From: Sphingomonas sp. PP-F2F-G114-C0414
GTDB taxonomy: Bacteria; Pseudomonadota; Alphaproteobacteria; Sphingomonadales; Sphingomonadaceae
DNA: 64,000 nt
Assembly (NCBI RefSeq): GCF_003688595.1
Contig: NZ_RCWT01000014.1
Span: 62,001 to 126,000 of the forward strand
Direction: 5' to 3'
Of the stretch, positions 27,090 through 34,042 are shown in pieces. A program made the position numbers and the translations under genes. The notes beneath the pieces were generated by a model. The model did not search any database. It was not told where the DNA came from and was given only the letters and a program-made list of their open reading frames with translations. Position 1 is the first letter of the stretch. Each line of letters opens with the position of its first letter.

Positions 27090-27700
27090 CCCCACCGGAC
27101 GACTTCATGCGCGCTGTCGAGGCGGTGCTGTTCGCGGCCGAGACACCGCTGACGCTCGACGGGATTCGCGCGCACGTCGGCACCGGCGACGTCCGCGCCG
27201 CGCTCGATCAGCTAACGGCCGACTATGCCGGCCGCGGCATCGCCATCGTCCGGCGCGGCGAACGCTGGCAGTTCCAGACCGCGCCCGACATGGCACACAT
27301 GCTCCGCCGCGACCGCGAGGAACTGCGCAGGCTCAGCCGTGCCGGGATCGAGACGCTGGCGATCATCGCGTACCACGAGCCCGTGACGCGCGCGGAAATC
27401 GAGGCGATTCGCGGCGTGCAGATCTCGAAGGGGACGCTCGACGTCCTGATGGAGGCGGGCTGGGTGAAGCCGGCCGGACGACGCGAAGTGCCGGGACGCC
27501 CGCTGATGTTCGCGACCACGCCTGCATTCCTCGTCCATTTCGGGCTCCAGAGCCGCCGCGACCTGCCTGGGATCGACGATCTGCGCGCCGCGGGACTGCT
27601 CGACCCGGTCGATCTGGCGTTCGATCGCCTGGAAGGCGACGGCGATGGTGACCGCGACGCGGACGCCGATGGCGAGATGGCTGGCAATGAGACGGGATGA
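27086..27700 (+). CDS. scpB: Segregation and condensation protein B
   Basis: A 204-residue protein made of two winged-helix domains. Typical blocks are AVEAVLFAAETPLTL at the start and RAGIETLAIIAYHEPVTRAEIE plus IRGVQISKGTLDVLMEAGWV in the second domain, then GRPLMFATTPAFLVHFGL. ScpB dimers bind ScpA and Smc. The C-terminal tail (GDGDGDRDADADGE) is acidic and probably disordered. The start is GTG at 27086, overlapping the scpA stop. Confidence 0.92.
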   Translation: MTPPDDFMRAVEAVLFAAETPLTLDGIRAHVGTGDVRAALDQLTADYAGRGIAIVRRGERWQFQTAPDMAHMLRRDREELRRLSRAGIETLAIIAYHEPVTRAEIEAIRGVQISKGTLDVLMEAGWVKPAGRREVPGRPLMFATTPAFLVHFGLQSRRDLPGIDDLRAAGLLDPVDLAFDRLEGDGDGDRDADADGEMAGNETG

Positions 27701-27735
27701 GGCTTAGATAGGGTCCAGTTTCCAGGAGAATTGCT

Positions 27736-27981
27736 ATGGGCGGTTTTAGCCCGATTCACTTGCTAGTCCTCGCGGTCGTCGCGATCCTCCTTCTCGGCGG
27801 TGGCCGATTCTCGAACCTGATGGGCGACGTCGCCAAGGGCGTGAAGAACTTCAAGAAGGGCATGTCCGAGAACGACGACGAGACGCCCGCCAAGCCATCG
27901 GCCCGGATCGAAGCGCAGAAGACGGCCGATCCCGCGTTCGATCGCGACGGCAATCGCGTCCGCGACGACCGTCCTGCCTGA
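27736..27981 (+). CDS. tatA: Sec-independent protein translocase subunit TatA
   Basis: An 81-residue protein with one N-terminal membrane helix (residues 6-20, HLLVLAVVAILLLGG), the conserved FxxxxxxxxKGxKxFKKG amphipathic helix (GDVAKGVKNFKKGM), then a charged tail. TatA oligomerises to form the twin-arginine export pore. A good ribosome site (CAGGAGAATTGCT) precedes ATG at 27736. It is followed by tatB and tatC. Confidence 0.94.
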   Translation: MGGFSPIHLLVLAVVAILLLGGGRFSNLMGDVAKGVKNFKKGMSENDDETPAKPSARIEAQKTADPAFDRDGNRVRDDRPA

Positions 27982-28019
27982 AGCCGGCAAAGTTGACGAC
28001 CCTAGATAGGCGCGGCTGA

Positions 28020-28574
28020 ATGTTCGATATCGCGCCCTCCGAGTTTCTGCTCGTGGCCTTCGTCGCGCTCGTCGTGATCGGTCCGAAGGACCTGCCCAAG
28101 GCGATGCGCGTGGTCGGCTATTGGGTCGGCAAGGCGCGCGGCGTCGCGCGGCAATTTCGCTCGGGCTTCGACTCGATGGTCCGCGAGGCCGAACTCGAAG
28201 AGATGGAAAAGCGCTGGGCGTCGGAAAACGAACGCATCATGCGCGAGCATCCGCAGACGGGTGGCGATGCTACGGCCGATACCACGCAGGTAGTGCATTC
28301 GCCGGAGACGGAGGAGCACCGTCGCGATTATCGGTCGCTCGACCACGCGGACGATCATACGGACGAGCCGGTGATGGTCGAGAAGCCGGTCGTCGCCCCC
28401 GCCGCGCCCGTTGATGCTTCGGGTCATGATGGCGGTCACGGCGATCGGCCTGGCATGGCCGCACTTTCGCCGGAACGCGCTCCCGACCTGTTCGATACGC
28501 AGACGCCGCCGCCGGTTGCCGCGCCAAAAGCGATCGACGACAAGACCGGCAAGTCCGACGTCGCGTCGTCGTGA
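28020..28574 (+). CDS. tatB: Sec-independent protein translocase subunit TatB
   Basis: A 184-residue protein has an N-terminal helix with the TatB pattern MFDIAPSEFLLVAFVALVVIGPKDLP (the glutamate at residue 8 marks TatB), an amphipathic helix with REAELEEMEK, and a long His/Asp/Pro-rich tail. TatB pairs with TatC to bind twin-arginine signal peptides. It lies between tatA and tatC with short gaps. Confidence 0.94.
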   Translation: MFDIAPSEFLLVAFVALVVIGPKDLPKAMRVVGYWVGKARGVARQFRSGFDSMVREAELEEMEKRWASENERIMREHPQTGGDATADTTQVVHSPETEEHRRDYRSLDHADDHTDEPVMVEKPVVAPAAPVDASGHDGGHGDRPGMAALSPERAPDLFDTQTPPPVAAPKAIDDKTGKSDVASS

Positions 28575-28617
28575 TCGGCCTCAATCTCCGCGCCCTCGTG
28601 GCGGCTGAAAGCATAAC

Positions 28618-29415
28618 ATGAGCGAGATCGACGCTAGCCGGGCACCGTTGCTCGACCATCTGATCGAGTTGCGGCGGCGGTTGCTGTACTGCATCGCCGC
28701 GCTGGTCGTGACGTTTGCGATCGCGATGTATTTCGCCGAGGATATCTTTGGGTTTCTGGTCCACCCGCTGCTCGCGGCGGGGCAGAACAAGGTGATCTAT
28801 ACCGAAATATTCGAGGCGTTCTTCGTCCAGATCAAGGTGGCGTTCTTCGCGGCGATGATGCTGTCGTTCCCGGTGATCGCGAACCAGCTCTGGCAGTTCG
28901 TCGCGCCCGGGCTCTACAAGAAGGAGAAGCGCGCGCTCCTGCCGTTCATCCTCGCGACCCCGGTGCTGTTCCTGACCGGTGCCGCTATGGCGTATTACGT
29001 CGCGATCCCGATGGCGCTGCACTTCCTGCTCGGGTTCGACGGGATGGTCGGCGGCATCCACCGCGAGGCGCTGCCGGGGATCGGCAACTATCTGTCGTTC
29101 ACGATGCAGTTCCTGTTCGGCTTCGGCATATCGTTCCTGCTGCCGGTGCTGCTGATGCTGCTCGAGCGGGCGGGCATCGTCACGCGCAAGCAGCTGATCG
29201 GCGCGCGGCGTTATGCGATCGTCGCGGCGTTCGCGATCGCTGCGGTGCTGACGCCGCCGGATATCGGCTCGCAGCTGCTGCTCGCGATCCCGCTCGTCAT
29301 CCTGTACGAAATGGCGCTGATCGGCATCTGGTTCACCGAGCGGAGCCGCGCGCAGGCGCAGGCGATGGACGGTGAGGACGAGACCGAGGCCGGTACCGAT
29401 ATCGTCGAGCGCTGA
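28618..29415 (+). CDS. tatC: Sec-independent protein translocase subunit TatC
   Basis: A 265-residue protein with six membrane helices. Family blocks are PLLDHLIELRRRLLYC at the N-terminus, the region around IYTEIFEAFFVQIKVAFF, the loop QFVAPGLYKKEKR and the FGFGISFLLPVLLMLL helix, then DIGSQLLLAIPLVILYEM. TatC recognises twin-arginine signal peptides. The C-terminal tail is charged. A bidirectional hairpin terminator follows nine bases after the stop. Confidence 0.95.
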   Translation: MSEIDASRAPLLDHLIELRRRLLYCIAALVVTFAIAMYFAEDIFGFLVHPLLAAGQNKVIYTEIFEAFFVQIKVAFFAAMMLSFPVIANQLWQFVAPGLYKKEKRALLPFILATPVLFLTGAAMAYYVAIPMALHFLLGFDGMVGGIHREALPGIGNYLSFTMQFLFGFGISFLLPVLLMLLERAGIVTRKQLIGARRYAIVAAFAIAAVLTPPDIGSQLLLAIPLVILYEMALIGIWFTERSRAQAQAMDGEDETEAGTDIVER

Positions 29416-29420
29416 TACGA

Positions 29421-29456
29421 AAACGGGGCCCGGTGCATGTGCACCGGGCCCCGCAT
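29421..29456. terminator. Bidirectional terminator between tatC and entericidin gene
   Basis: A perfect 14-base-pair stem (CGGGGCCCGGTGCA at 29424-29437 and its complement at 29440-29453) has a tiny loop, and AAAA on the left serves the minus strand. It lies between the convergent tatC and entericidin genes. Confidence 0.75.
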
Positions 29457-29474
29457 TGCAATAAGCGTGAAGGC

Positions 29475-29609
29475 TTACTTGGCGTTGTCTGCGGTCTTCG
29501 CGACGGTCTTGCCGGCCGAAGCCACGTCCTTGCCTGCACCCTCGACGGTGTTGCAGGCCGATACCATCAAAGCGCTAGCCACGATCGCCAGTCCAACCAA
29601 CTTACGCAT
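29475..29609 (-). CDS. Entericidin-like small lipoprotein (44 aa)
   Basis: The 44-residue protein has a lipoprotein signal: MRKL, then a hydrophobic stretch and the lipobox LMVSAC with lipidated Cys near residue 19. The mature part (NTVEGAGKDVASAGKTVAK) matches the entericidin A/B family, often induced by general stress. The start is ATG at 29609 with a strong GGAGGAA ribosome site. It lies beside the stress-response locus and has a candidate EcfG-type promoter upstream. Confidence 0.85.
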   Translation of the reverse strand: MRKLVGLAIVASALMVSACNTVEGAGKDVASAGKTVAKTADNAK

Positions 29610-29647
29610 AATACTTCCTCCAAGGGCTTGAATGCCACCGGAGATGC

Positions 29648-29672
29648 AATGTTCGGGCGGGAATTTCGTTCC
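29648..29672 (-). promoter_or_regulatory. Candidate EcfG-type promoter of entericidin gene
   Basis: On the minus strand GGAAC (29672-29668) is followed after 16 bases by CATT (29651-29648). The alphaproteobacterial general-stress sigma consensus is GGAAC-N16/17-CGTT, so there is one mismatch in the -10 box. The distance to the start codon is about 40 bases. Confidence 0.4.
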
Positions 29673-29708
29673 GGCGGCGAAACTCGGCAACGCAGCGGTT
29701 TGGATAAA

Positions 29709-29760
29709 TTAAAGGCCCGACAGCATCACCGGGGGGGGAAGGGTGATGCGGCCGGGCCTG
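29709..29760 (-). terminator. Terminator downstream of phyP
   Basis: Arms GGCCCGACAGCATCACC (29714-29730) and GGTGATGCGGCCGGGCC (29742-29758) pair nearly completely. On the minus strand the hairpin is followed by TTTAATTT. It ends the nepR-phyP transcript. The loop contains a run of eight G. Confidence 0.6.
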
Positions 29761-29881
29761 TGTTCGGGATAGCGAGAGCGGGGGGCATAAATTCGCTATC
29801 CGAATTATCAAACGGTGGTCGCGGCACTCGGTTCCCAGTTTTTCCGAATTTTATCCTGCGAACCGGAAATACCGGGTTCGC

Positions 29882-31510
29882 TCAATCGCGACCGGTGACC
29901 GCGAAGGCGATCTCGTACGCGCCGACCAGTGGATCGTGATGGAGCGGCGAGCGCAACTGGCGCGAAAGACCCTCCATGACGCGCCCATAGCGCGAGACGG
30001 ACTCGCGCAGCGCGTCGCTCTCGACCAAGGCGCGCGACACGACGCGCAGCAATCCGCGGTCGGGTTTGTCGGCGATCTTTTCGGCAGGTTTCACGACGAT
30101 CCGGATCTGCGCGACCGGATCGCAACTGATCGCCAGCTCGATCATCTCGGTGACCAGGAACGCGATGGCGACGGCGACATCCTGATTAACGAGATACGGG
30201 TCGATATCGAGCGTGATGCCGAGGCCGTGCGACCGTTCGGACGCGGTCGCGCGGATGTTGGCCGACAATTCGCCGATCATCGTGCGCAGGTTGAGCCCGC
30301 GATTTTCCTCGAGCTCGGCAAAATGATTGCGGTGCACCACCGCCAGCGCATCGACGCGGCGCTGGATCGAGGAATAGGCCGCGGTCGCATCCGCGCTGGG
30401 GGCGCTGCGGGCGTGAAAGTTGATCAGGCTGGATATCACCTGGAGGTTGTTCTTAACCCGGTGATGCACTTCGCGCGTCAGCTTGGTCTGTCTGACTAGA
30501 CCCTCGGCGAGCCCCGCTTCGTGCAACGCGACCGTTCGGCTGATCGACTGGAACGTCTCGCCGAGTTCGCGGATTTCCTGCGCGGGCAGCGTGCTGACGA
30601 CCCCGAAATCGAGTTCCTCGCCCGGCGTGAACGCGGCGACCGCGCCGCGCAGCCGGCGCAACGGCCGGATCAGCAGTCGGTCGACCACGAACCAGGCGAT
30701 GCTGGCGGCCGCTAGCCACATCAGCAGCGGCAACAGCATCGCGACGATCAGTGACGACGTGACCGGCGCGCTGCGGACGCTCGTGCGCAGTGCGAGGCCT
30801 GCGACGCCCAGGTCGGTACGGGTCGTCTCCATGCGATCGAGCGGCCGTTCGTCGGGGATGGTTTCGAGGTGGAGCGCCTCTTCGTCGAGGACGATCGCGC
30901 TGCTGACCGCTGAGGCGCGCGTTGACGGCGTTGCAATCTTTTCGAGGAACGCGCGGGGGAAATAGGCACGTGCGGAGGTGCCGCCGCGTCGGCCGGACGT
31001 GGGGCCGGAAATCGCCAGCAGCAGCCCGGTGTCCGGCACGATCGCCGCCGAGATCGGCATGTCGTCGCGGCGCAACGTCACCGGGTTGGGGAGCGCGACG
31101 CCGCACAGCACGTGGCCGGCGCGGTCGGTGATGATGAAGCGCGTCCCGGCCGAGGACTGCTGGGCGAAGACGCCCTGCGCGCGTGCGCAGCTCGGTGCAT
31201 CGGCAGGATCATTGCCGAGTGCGTTCACGGCGACGCGCAACGCCGTCATGTCGCCCACCAGTTCGATCGCGATCGCACGCGCACTTTCGTTGGCGGTGAC
31301 ACGGAGCCGTGCCCGCGCTTCCTGATCGGCCAGCCGCGTGGTCTGCAGCGTCGCGAAAACCGCGATCAACGCGAGCGGCAGTAGCGCCGCACTAAGAATG
31401 AGGAAGAGTTTCGCACCGGTCGGCAGCCGCCGCATCGTTGCAAACAGTCGATGTTCGGGGAGTTCTGCGAGCGGCGATCGCTCGTCGGACAAATCGATCG
31501 GCGAGGCCAT
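29882..31510 (-). CDS. phyP: PhyP-like membrane sensor histidine kinase/phosphatase of the general stress response
   Basis: A 542-residue membrane protein: helix 1 about residues 33-54, a periplasmic sensor region, helix 2 about 253-278, a HAMP-like linker, then a HisKA_2 dimerisation domain with REVHHRVKNNLQVISSLINF (His349). The ATPase region is degenerate. The N-box reads TEMIELAIS without the usual Asn, and no clear DxG or GxG boxes follow, so it may be unable to phosphorylate. It lies 11 bases after nepR in the same operon, beside divergent phyR. In Sphingomonas this position is held by PhyP, known as a negative regulator and phosphatase of PhyR. That assignment rests on context plus architecture. 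Confidence 0.78.
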   Translation of the reverse strand: MASPIDLSDERSPLAELPEHRLFATMRRLPTGAKLFLILSAALLPLALIAVFATLQTTRLADQEARARLRVTANESARAIAIELVGDMTALRVAVNALGNDPADAPSCARAQGVFAQQSSAGTRFIITDRAGHVLCGVALPNPVTLRRDDMPISAAIVPDTGLLLAISGPTSGRRGGTSARAYFPRAFLEKIATPSTRASAVSSAIVLDEEALHLETIPDERPLDRMETTRTDLGVAGLALRTSVRSAPVTSSLIVAMLLPLLMWLAAASIAWFVVDRLLIRPLRRLRGAVAAFTPGEELDFGVVSTLPAQEIRELGETFQSISRTVALHEAGLAEGLVRQTKLTREVHHRVKNNLQVISSLINFHARSAPSADATAAYSSIQRRVDALAVVHRNHFAELEENRGLNLRTMIGELSANIRATASERSHGLGITLDIDPYLVNQDVAVAIAFLVTEMIELAISCDPVAQIRIVVKPAEKIADKPDRGLLRVVSRALVESDALRESVSRYGRVMEGLSRQLRSPLHHDPLVGAYEIAFAVTGRD

Positions 31511-31521
31511 CCGGCCCGCCG

Positions 31522-31731
31522 TCAGTCTAGCTTGCCGAGAAGATCGAGCAGATCGTCCGGAATCGTCTCATCGACAGTTTTCTGGTAGACCGAGCGCAAG
31601 GCCGACCCCATTTGCTGATCCTTGTTGGGGATAGCCTTCGGAATCTTGGCAGACGAAGTCTTCTCCGTGTCGTGGCCCAAACTCAAAACTTCCCCCTGCA
31701 CGACGCATACCGATGGTGTGGTTGCGAGCAT
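31522..31731 (-). CDS. nepR: Anti-sigma factor NepR
   Basis: A protein of up to 69 residues with the NepR core (MGSALRSVYQKTVDETIPDDLLDLLGKLD at the C-terminus). In unstressed cells NepR holds the sigma factor EcfG. Phosphorylated PhyR takes NepR away. The start is uncertain. ATG at 31731 follows an AGGGATCG-type site, and a shorter form beginning at a TTG near GLGHDTEK would keep the whole core. It is co-transcribed with phyP and divergent from phyR. Confidence 0.88.
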   Translation of the reverse strand: MLATTPSVCVVQGEVLSLGHDTEKTSSAKIPKAIPNKDQQMGSALRSVYQKTVDETIPDDLLDLLGKLD

Positions 31732-31779
31732 GGCACGATCCCTGACACAGGTCGCCTACTCACAAAAAGCTGTTCGTGA

Positions 31780-31804
31780 AACCAAATAGCATCTCGATAG
31801 TTCC
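31780..31804 (-). promoter_or_regulatory. EcfG-type promoter of nepR-phyP
   Basis: On the minus strand GGAAC (31804-31800) is followed after exactly 16 bases by GGTT (31783-31780), close to the GGAAC-N16-CGTT consensus of the general-stress sigma factor. It lies about 50 bases upstream of the nepR ATG. This would make the anti-sigma and PhyP genes part of the regulon they control. Confidence 0.6.
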
Positions 31805-31959
31805 GTGTTCGAGCGAAATTTCCCCGTCTCCGTACAACGTTGTCATATGTTAAGACGATCGGGCGACGGATCCGGGCCATTTTCGACCGACGCCATTGTA
31901 ATGCTGCGAGCCGCCCGACACATGAGGGGCCGCATAGGATCAGGGAGTATTCGTTACCC

Positions 31960-32763
31960 ATGTCGCTTGGACAGCAACTCGCACCGCACCTTCCCTTTTT
32001 GCGGCGCTATGGCCGGGCACTGACCGGTAGCCAGATGCATGGCGACAAGTATGTTCGCGCCACGCTCGAGGCCATCGTCGCAGCCCCCGAGGAGTTTCCT
32101 CGCGATGTCGATCCTCGCCTCGGCCTGTACCGGATGTTCCAGGCGATCTGGAATTCGGCCAATTTCGACGAGGTCGCCGACGAGGGTGTCGACGAGGCGA
32201 AGGGTCATGAAGCCGTCGCGCGTGCGCGTCTGGCCCGCATGACCCCGTTGTCGCGGCAGGCCCTGTTGCTGACCGCGATGGAGGGTTTCACGCCCGAGGA
32301 TGCCGCGTATCTGATCGAAGTCGAGCCGAGCGAAGTCGACGATCTCGTCGCCGATGCGCTGTCCGAGATCGAGAACCAGACCCGCGCGAAGGTGCTGATC
32401 ATCGAGGACGAGCCGATCATCGCGATGGATATCGAGACGATCGTGCGTGATCTCGGCCATGACGTGACCGGTGTCGCGGTCACCCGCGACGAAGCGGTCG
32501 CGTTGGCGATGGAAATGCGGCCGGGCCTCGTGCTCGCCGACATCCAGCTTGCCGACGACAGTTCGGGTATCGATGCGGTCAAGGACATCCTGGCCGAGTT
32601 CGAGGTCCCGGTGATCTTCATCACCGCGTTCCCCGAGCGCCTGCTGACCGGCGAGCGGCCCGAGCCGACCTTCCTGATTACCAAGCCGTTCCAGCGTTCG
32701 ACCGTCAAGGCGGCGATCAGCCAGGCGCTGTTCTTCGATCAGGCGACCGTCCCGGCAAACTAA
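31960..32763 (+). CDS. phyR: General stress response regulator PhyR
   Basis: A 267-residue protein has a sigma-like N-terminal domain (about residues 1-135) that mimics EcfG, and a C-terminal receiver domain (about 143-262). The phosphoacceptor is D194 in VLADIQLAD, with acidic pocket D150/E151 (IIEDEP) and conserved Lys242 in ITKPF. On phosphorylation PhyR binds NepR and frees EcfG (partner-switching). The start at 31960 follows CAGGGAG. The longer frame to 31840 would pass through the divergent promoter region. Confidence 0.96.
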   Translation: MSLGQQLAPHLPFLRRYGRALTGSQMHGDKYVRATLEAIVAAPEEFPRDVDPRLGLYRMFQAIWNSANFDEVADEGVDEAKGHEAVARARLARMTPLSRQALLLTAMEGFTPEDAAYLIEVEPSEVDDLVADALSEIENQTRAKVLIIEDEPIIAMDIETIVRDLGHDVTGVAVTRDEAVALAMEMRPGLVLADIQLADDSSGIDAVKDILAEFEVPVIFITAFPERLLTGERPEPTFLITKPFQRSTVKAAISQALFFDQATVPAN

Positions 32764-32786
32764 ATCGGTTGCGTCCGGGGCACTCA

Positions 32787-32812
32787 ACGCCTTGATTAGG
32801 GCGTATTTATAA
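32787..32812 (+). terminator. Weak hairpin downstream of phyR
   Basis: A short stem ACGCC (32787-32791)/GGCGT (32800-32804) with an eight-base loop is followed by ATTTATAATT. It could be a weak terminator or attenuator between phyR and the small membrane gene. Confidence 0.35.
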
Positions 32813-32877
32813 TTCAGTATGGGTTCGTGTTCGTTACGGCTGCGGACCCAAAACTGTTCCCGGGGGTTAAACATATC

Positions 32878-33015
32878 ATGGCTGACCCGAACGATCGTAT
32901 CCACGTCAAAACCGACGACGCGCGCGCTGGGGCAACGCCTCATATGACGCGGTATATTCTGGCGATCTCCTTAGTGTTGGTGATCGTGATTTTCGGTTTT
33001 CTCGTCCTTCGTTAA
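32878..33015 (+). CDS. Small single-helix membrane protein in the stress locus (45 aa)
   Basis: A 45-residue peptide has a polar N-terminus (MADPNDRIHVKTDDARAGA) and a single strong C-terminal membrane helix of about 20 residues (ILAISLVLVIVIFGFLVLR). The start ATG at 32878 is preceded by GGGGGTTAAACATATC. A GTG at 32827 would add 17 residues of less protein-like sequence. I do not recognise a family. It sits between phyR and ecfG on the same strand, so it may be a regulon member or a modulator of the kinase. Confidence 0.6.
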   Translation: MADPNDRIHVKTDDARAGATPHMTRYILAISLVLVIVIFGFLVLR

Positions 33016-33111
33016 CTTTTGTTGGGTGCGCGTTGTTGGTAATGGCCACAGCGCATCCTTATGCTTGTCACGTGTCGACGGCATCGCTCCATCGGGATTG
33101 ATCGGATTACC

Positions 33112-33765
33112 ATGACCCAGCCTGCTCCACGCACCGATGTCGACGACGATATCGACGAAGTCGTCGTGCCGGTCGAGCATGTCTCGTTGTCGGATGCCGA
33201 GTTCAAGGTTCAGTTGGCGCAGGTGATCCCGCACCTGCGCGCGTTCGGTCGTTCGCTGTCAGGTAGCCGCGATCTAGCCGACGATCTGGTGCAGGAAACG
33301 CTGCTCAAGGCGTGGGCGGCGCGTCTGCGGTTCCAGGCCGGCACGAACATGCGCGCGTGGACGTTCATCATCCTTCGCAACCTGTATCTGTCGCAGATGC
33401 GCCGCGCTCGCTTCAAGGGCGAGTGGGACGATCTGGTCGCGGATCGCATCCTGGCAGCACCTGCTAGCCAGGACCGTCATGTCGAGCTTGGTGACATGCA
33501 GCGGGCACTGATGCACCTGCCGCAGCCTCAGCGCGAGGCGCTGATCCTGGTTGGCGCGGGCGGGTTCGCCTATGAGGAAGCCGCCGAAATCTGCGGTGTC
33601 GCGGTCGGGACGATCAAGAGCCGGGTTGCCCGTGGACGTGTGGCGTTGGAGACGATCCTCAACGACGGGTCGCTGCCGTCACGTCGCGATCATGAGACCG
33701 ATACGACCAAGACTGCGCTGGATTCGATCATGGGCGACGTCGAGGAACTCAGCCGCGGTCGGTGA
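33112..33765 (+). CDS. ecfG: General stress response ECF sigma factor EcfG
   Basis: This 217-residue sigma factor has sigma-2 at about residues 40-110 (HLRAFGRSLSGSRDLADDLVQETLLKAW, RAWTFIILRNLYLSQMRR) and sigma-4 at about 125-190 (LPQPQREALILVGAGGFAYEEAAEI, VGTIKSRVARGR). These are the EcfG/ECF15 hallmarks, and the N-terminus is acidic. It directs RNA polymerase to GGAAC/CGTT promoters when NepR is sequestered. The start is ATG at 33112. An upstream frame to 33061 adds 17 unlikely residues. No matching promoter was seen directly upstream. Confidence 0.95.
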   Translation: MTQPAPRTDVDDDIDEVVVPVEHVSLSDAEFKVQLAQVIPHLRAFGRSLSGSRDLADDLVQETLLKAWAARLRFQAGTNMRAWTFIILRNLYLSQMRRARFKGEWDDLVADRILAAPASQDRHVELGDMQRALMHLPQPQREALILVGAGGFAYEEAAEICGVAVGTIKSRVARGRVALETILNDGSLPSRRDHETDTTKTALDSIMGDVEELSRGR

Positions 33766-33784
33766 TCGCGGCTGACAGATATCG

Positions 33785-33967
33785 TCAGTGCAGGCGACTG
33801 GGAACGGTGTCCAGTCTGTGCAGCAACTCTGTGAAGTCTGACGGCGTCCCGTTCGGTTCGTCGAATGCGCCGCGCAACGCATAACCGATCACGTCGGTGA
33901 CCCGCGGACGGTACACGGTCTGTCGACCGTCCTCTTCGCGCTTGATCGTGAGAAATGCATAAGACAT
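33785..33967 (-). CDS. Hypothetical protein (60 aa)
   Basis: A 60-residue soluble protein begins MSYAFLTIKREEDGRQTVYRPR and includes DVIGYALRGAF and FTELLHRLDTVP. It is convergent with ecfG, with stops 20 bases apart. The family is not recognised. The amino-acid pattern looks like a genuine small gene, with strand and helix alternation and few rare codons. The neighbourhood suggests possible stress-linked expression, but no EcfG-type promoter was found. Confidence 0.55.
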   Translation of the reverse strand: MSYAFLTIKREEDGRQTVYRPRVTDVIGYALRGAFDEPNGTPSDFTELLHRLDTVPSRLH

Positions 33968-34042
33968 AGACTGATAACGGCCAAAAGTGCTTTTTGTTGC
34001 TTTGTAGTTACAGGTTGTCGCCGCGGTCTGTATCATTCCGAC

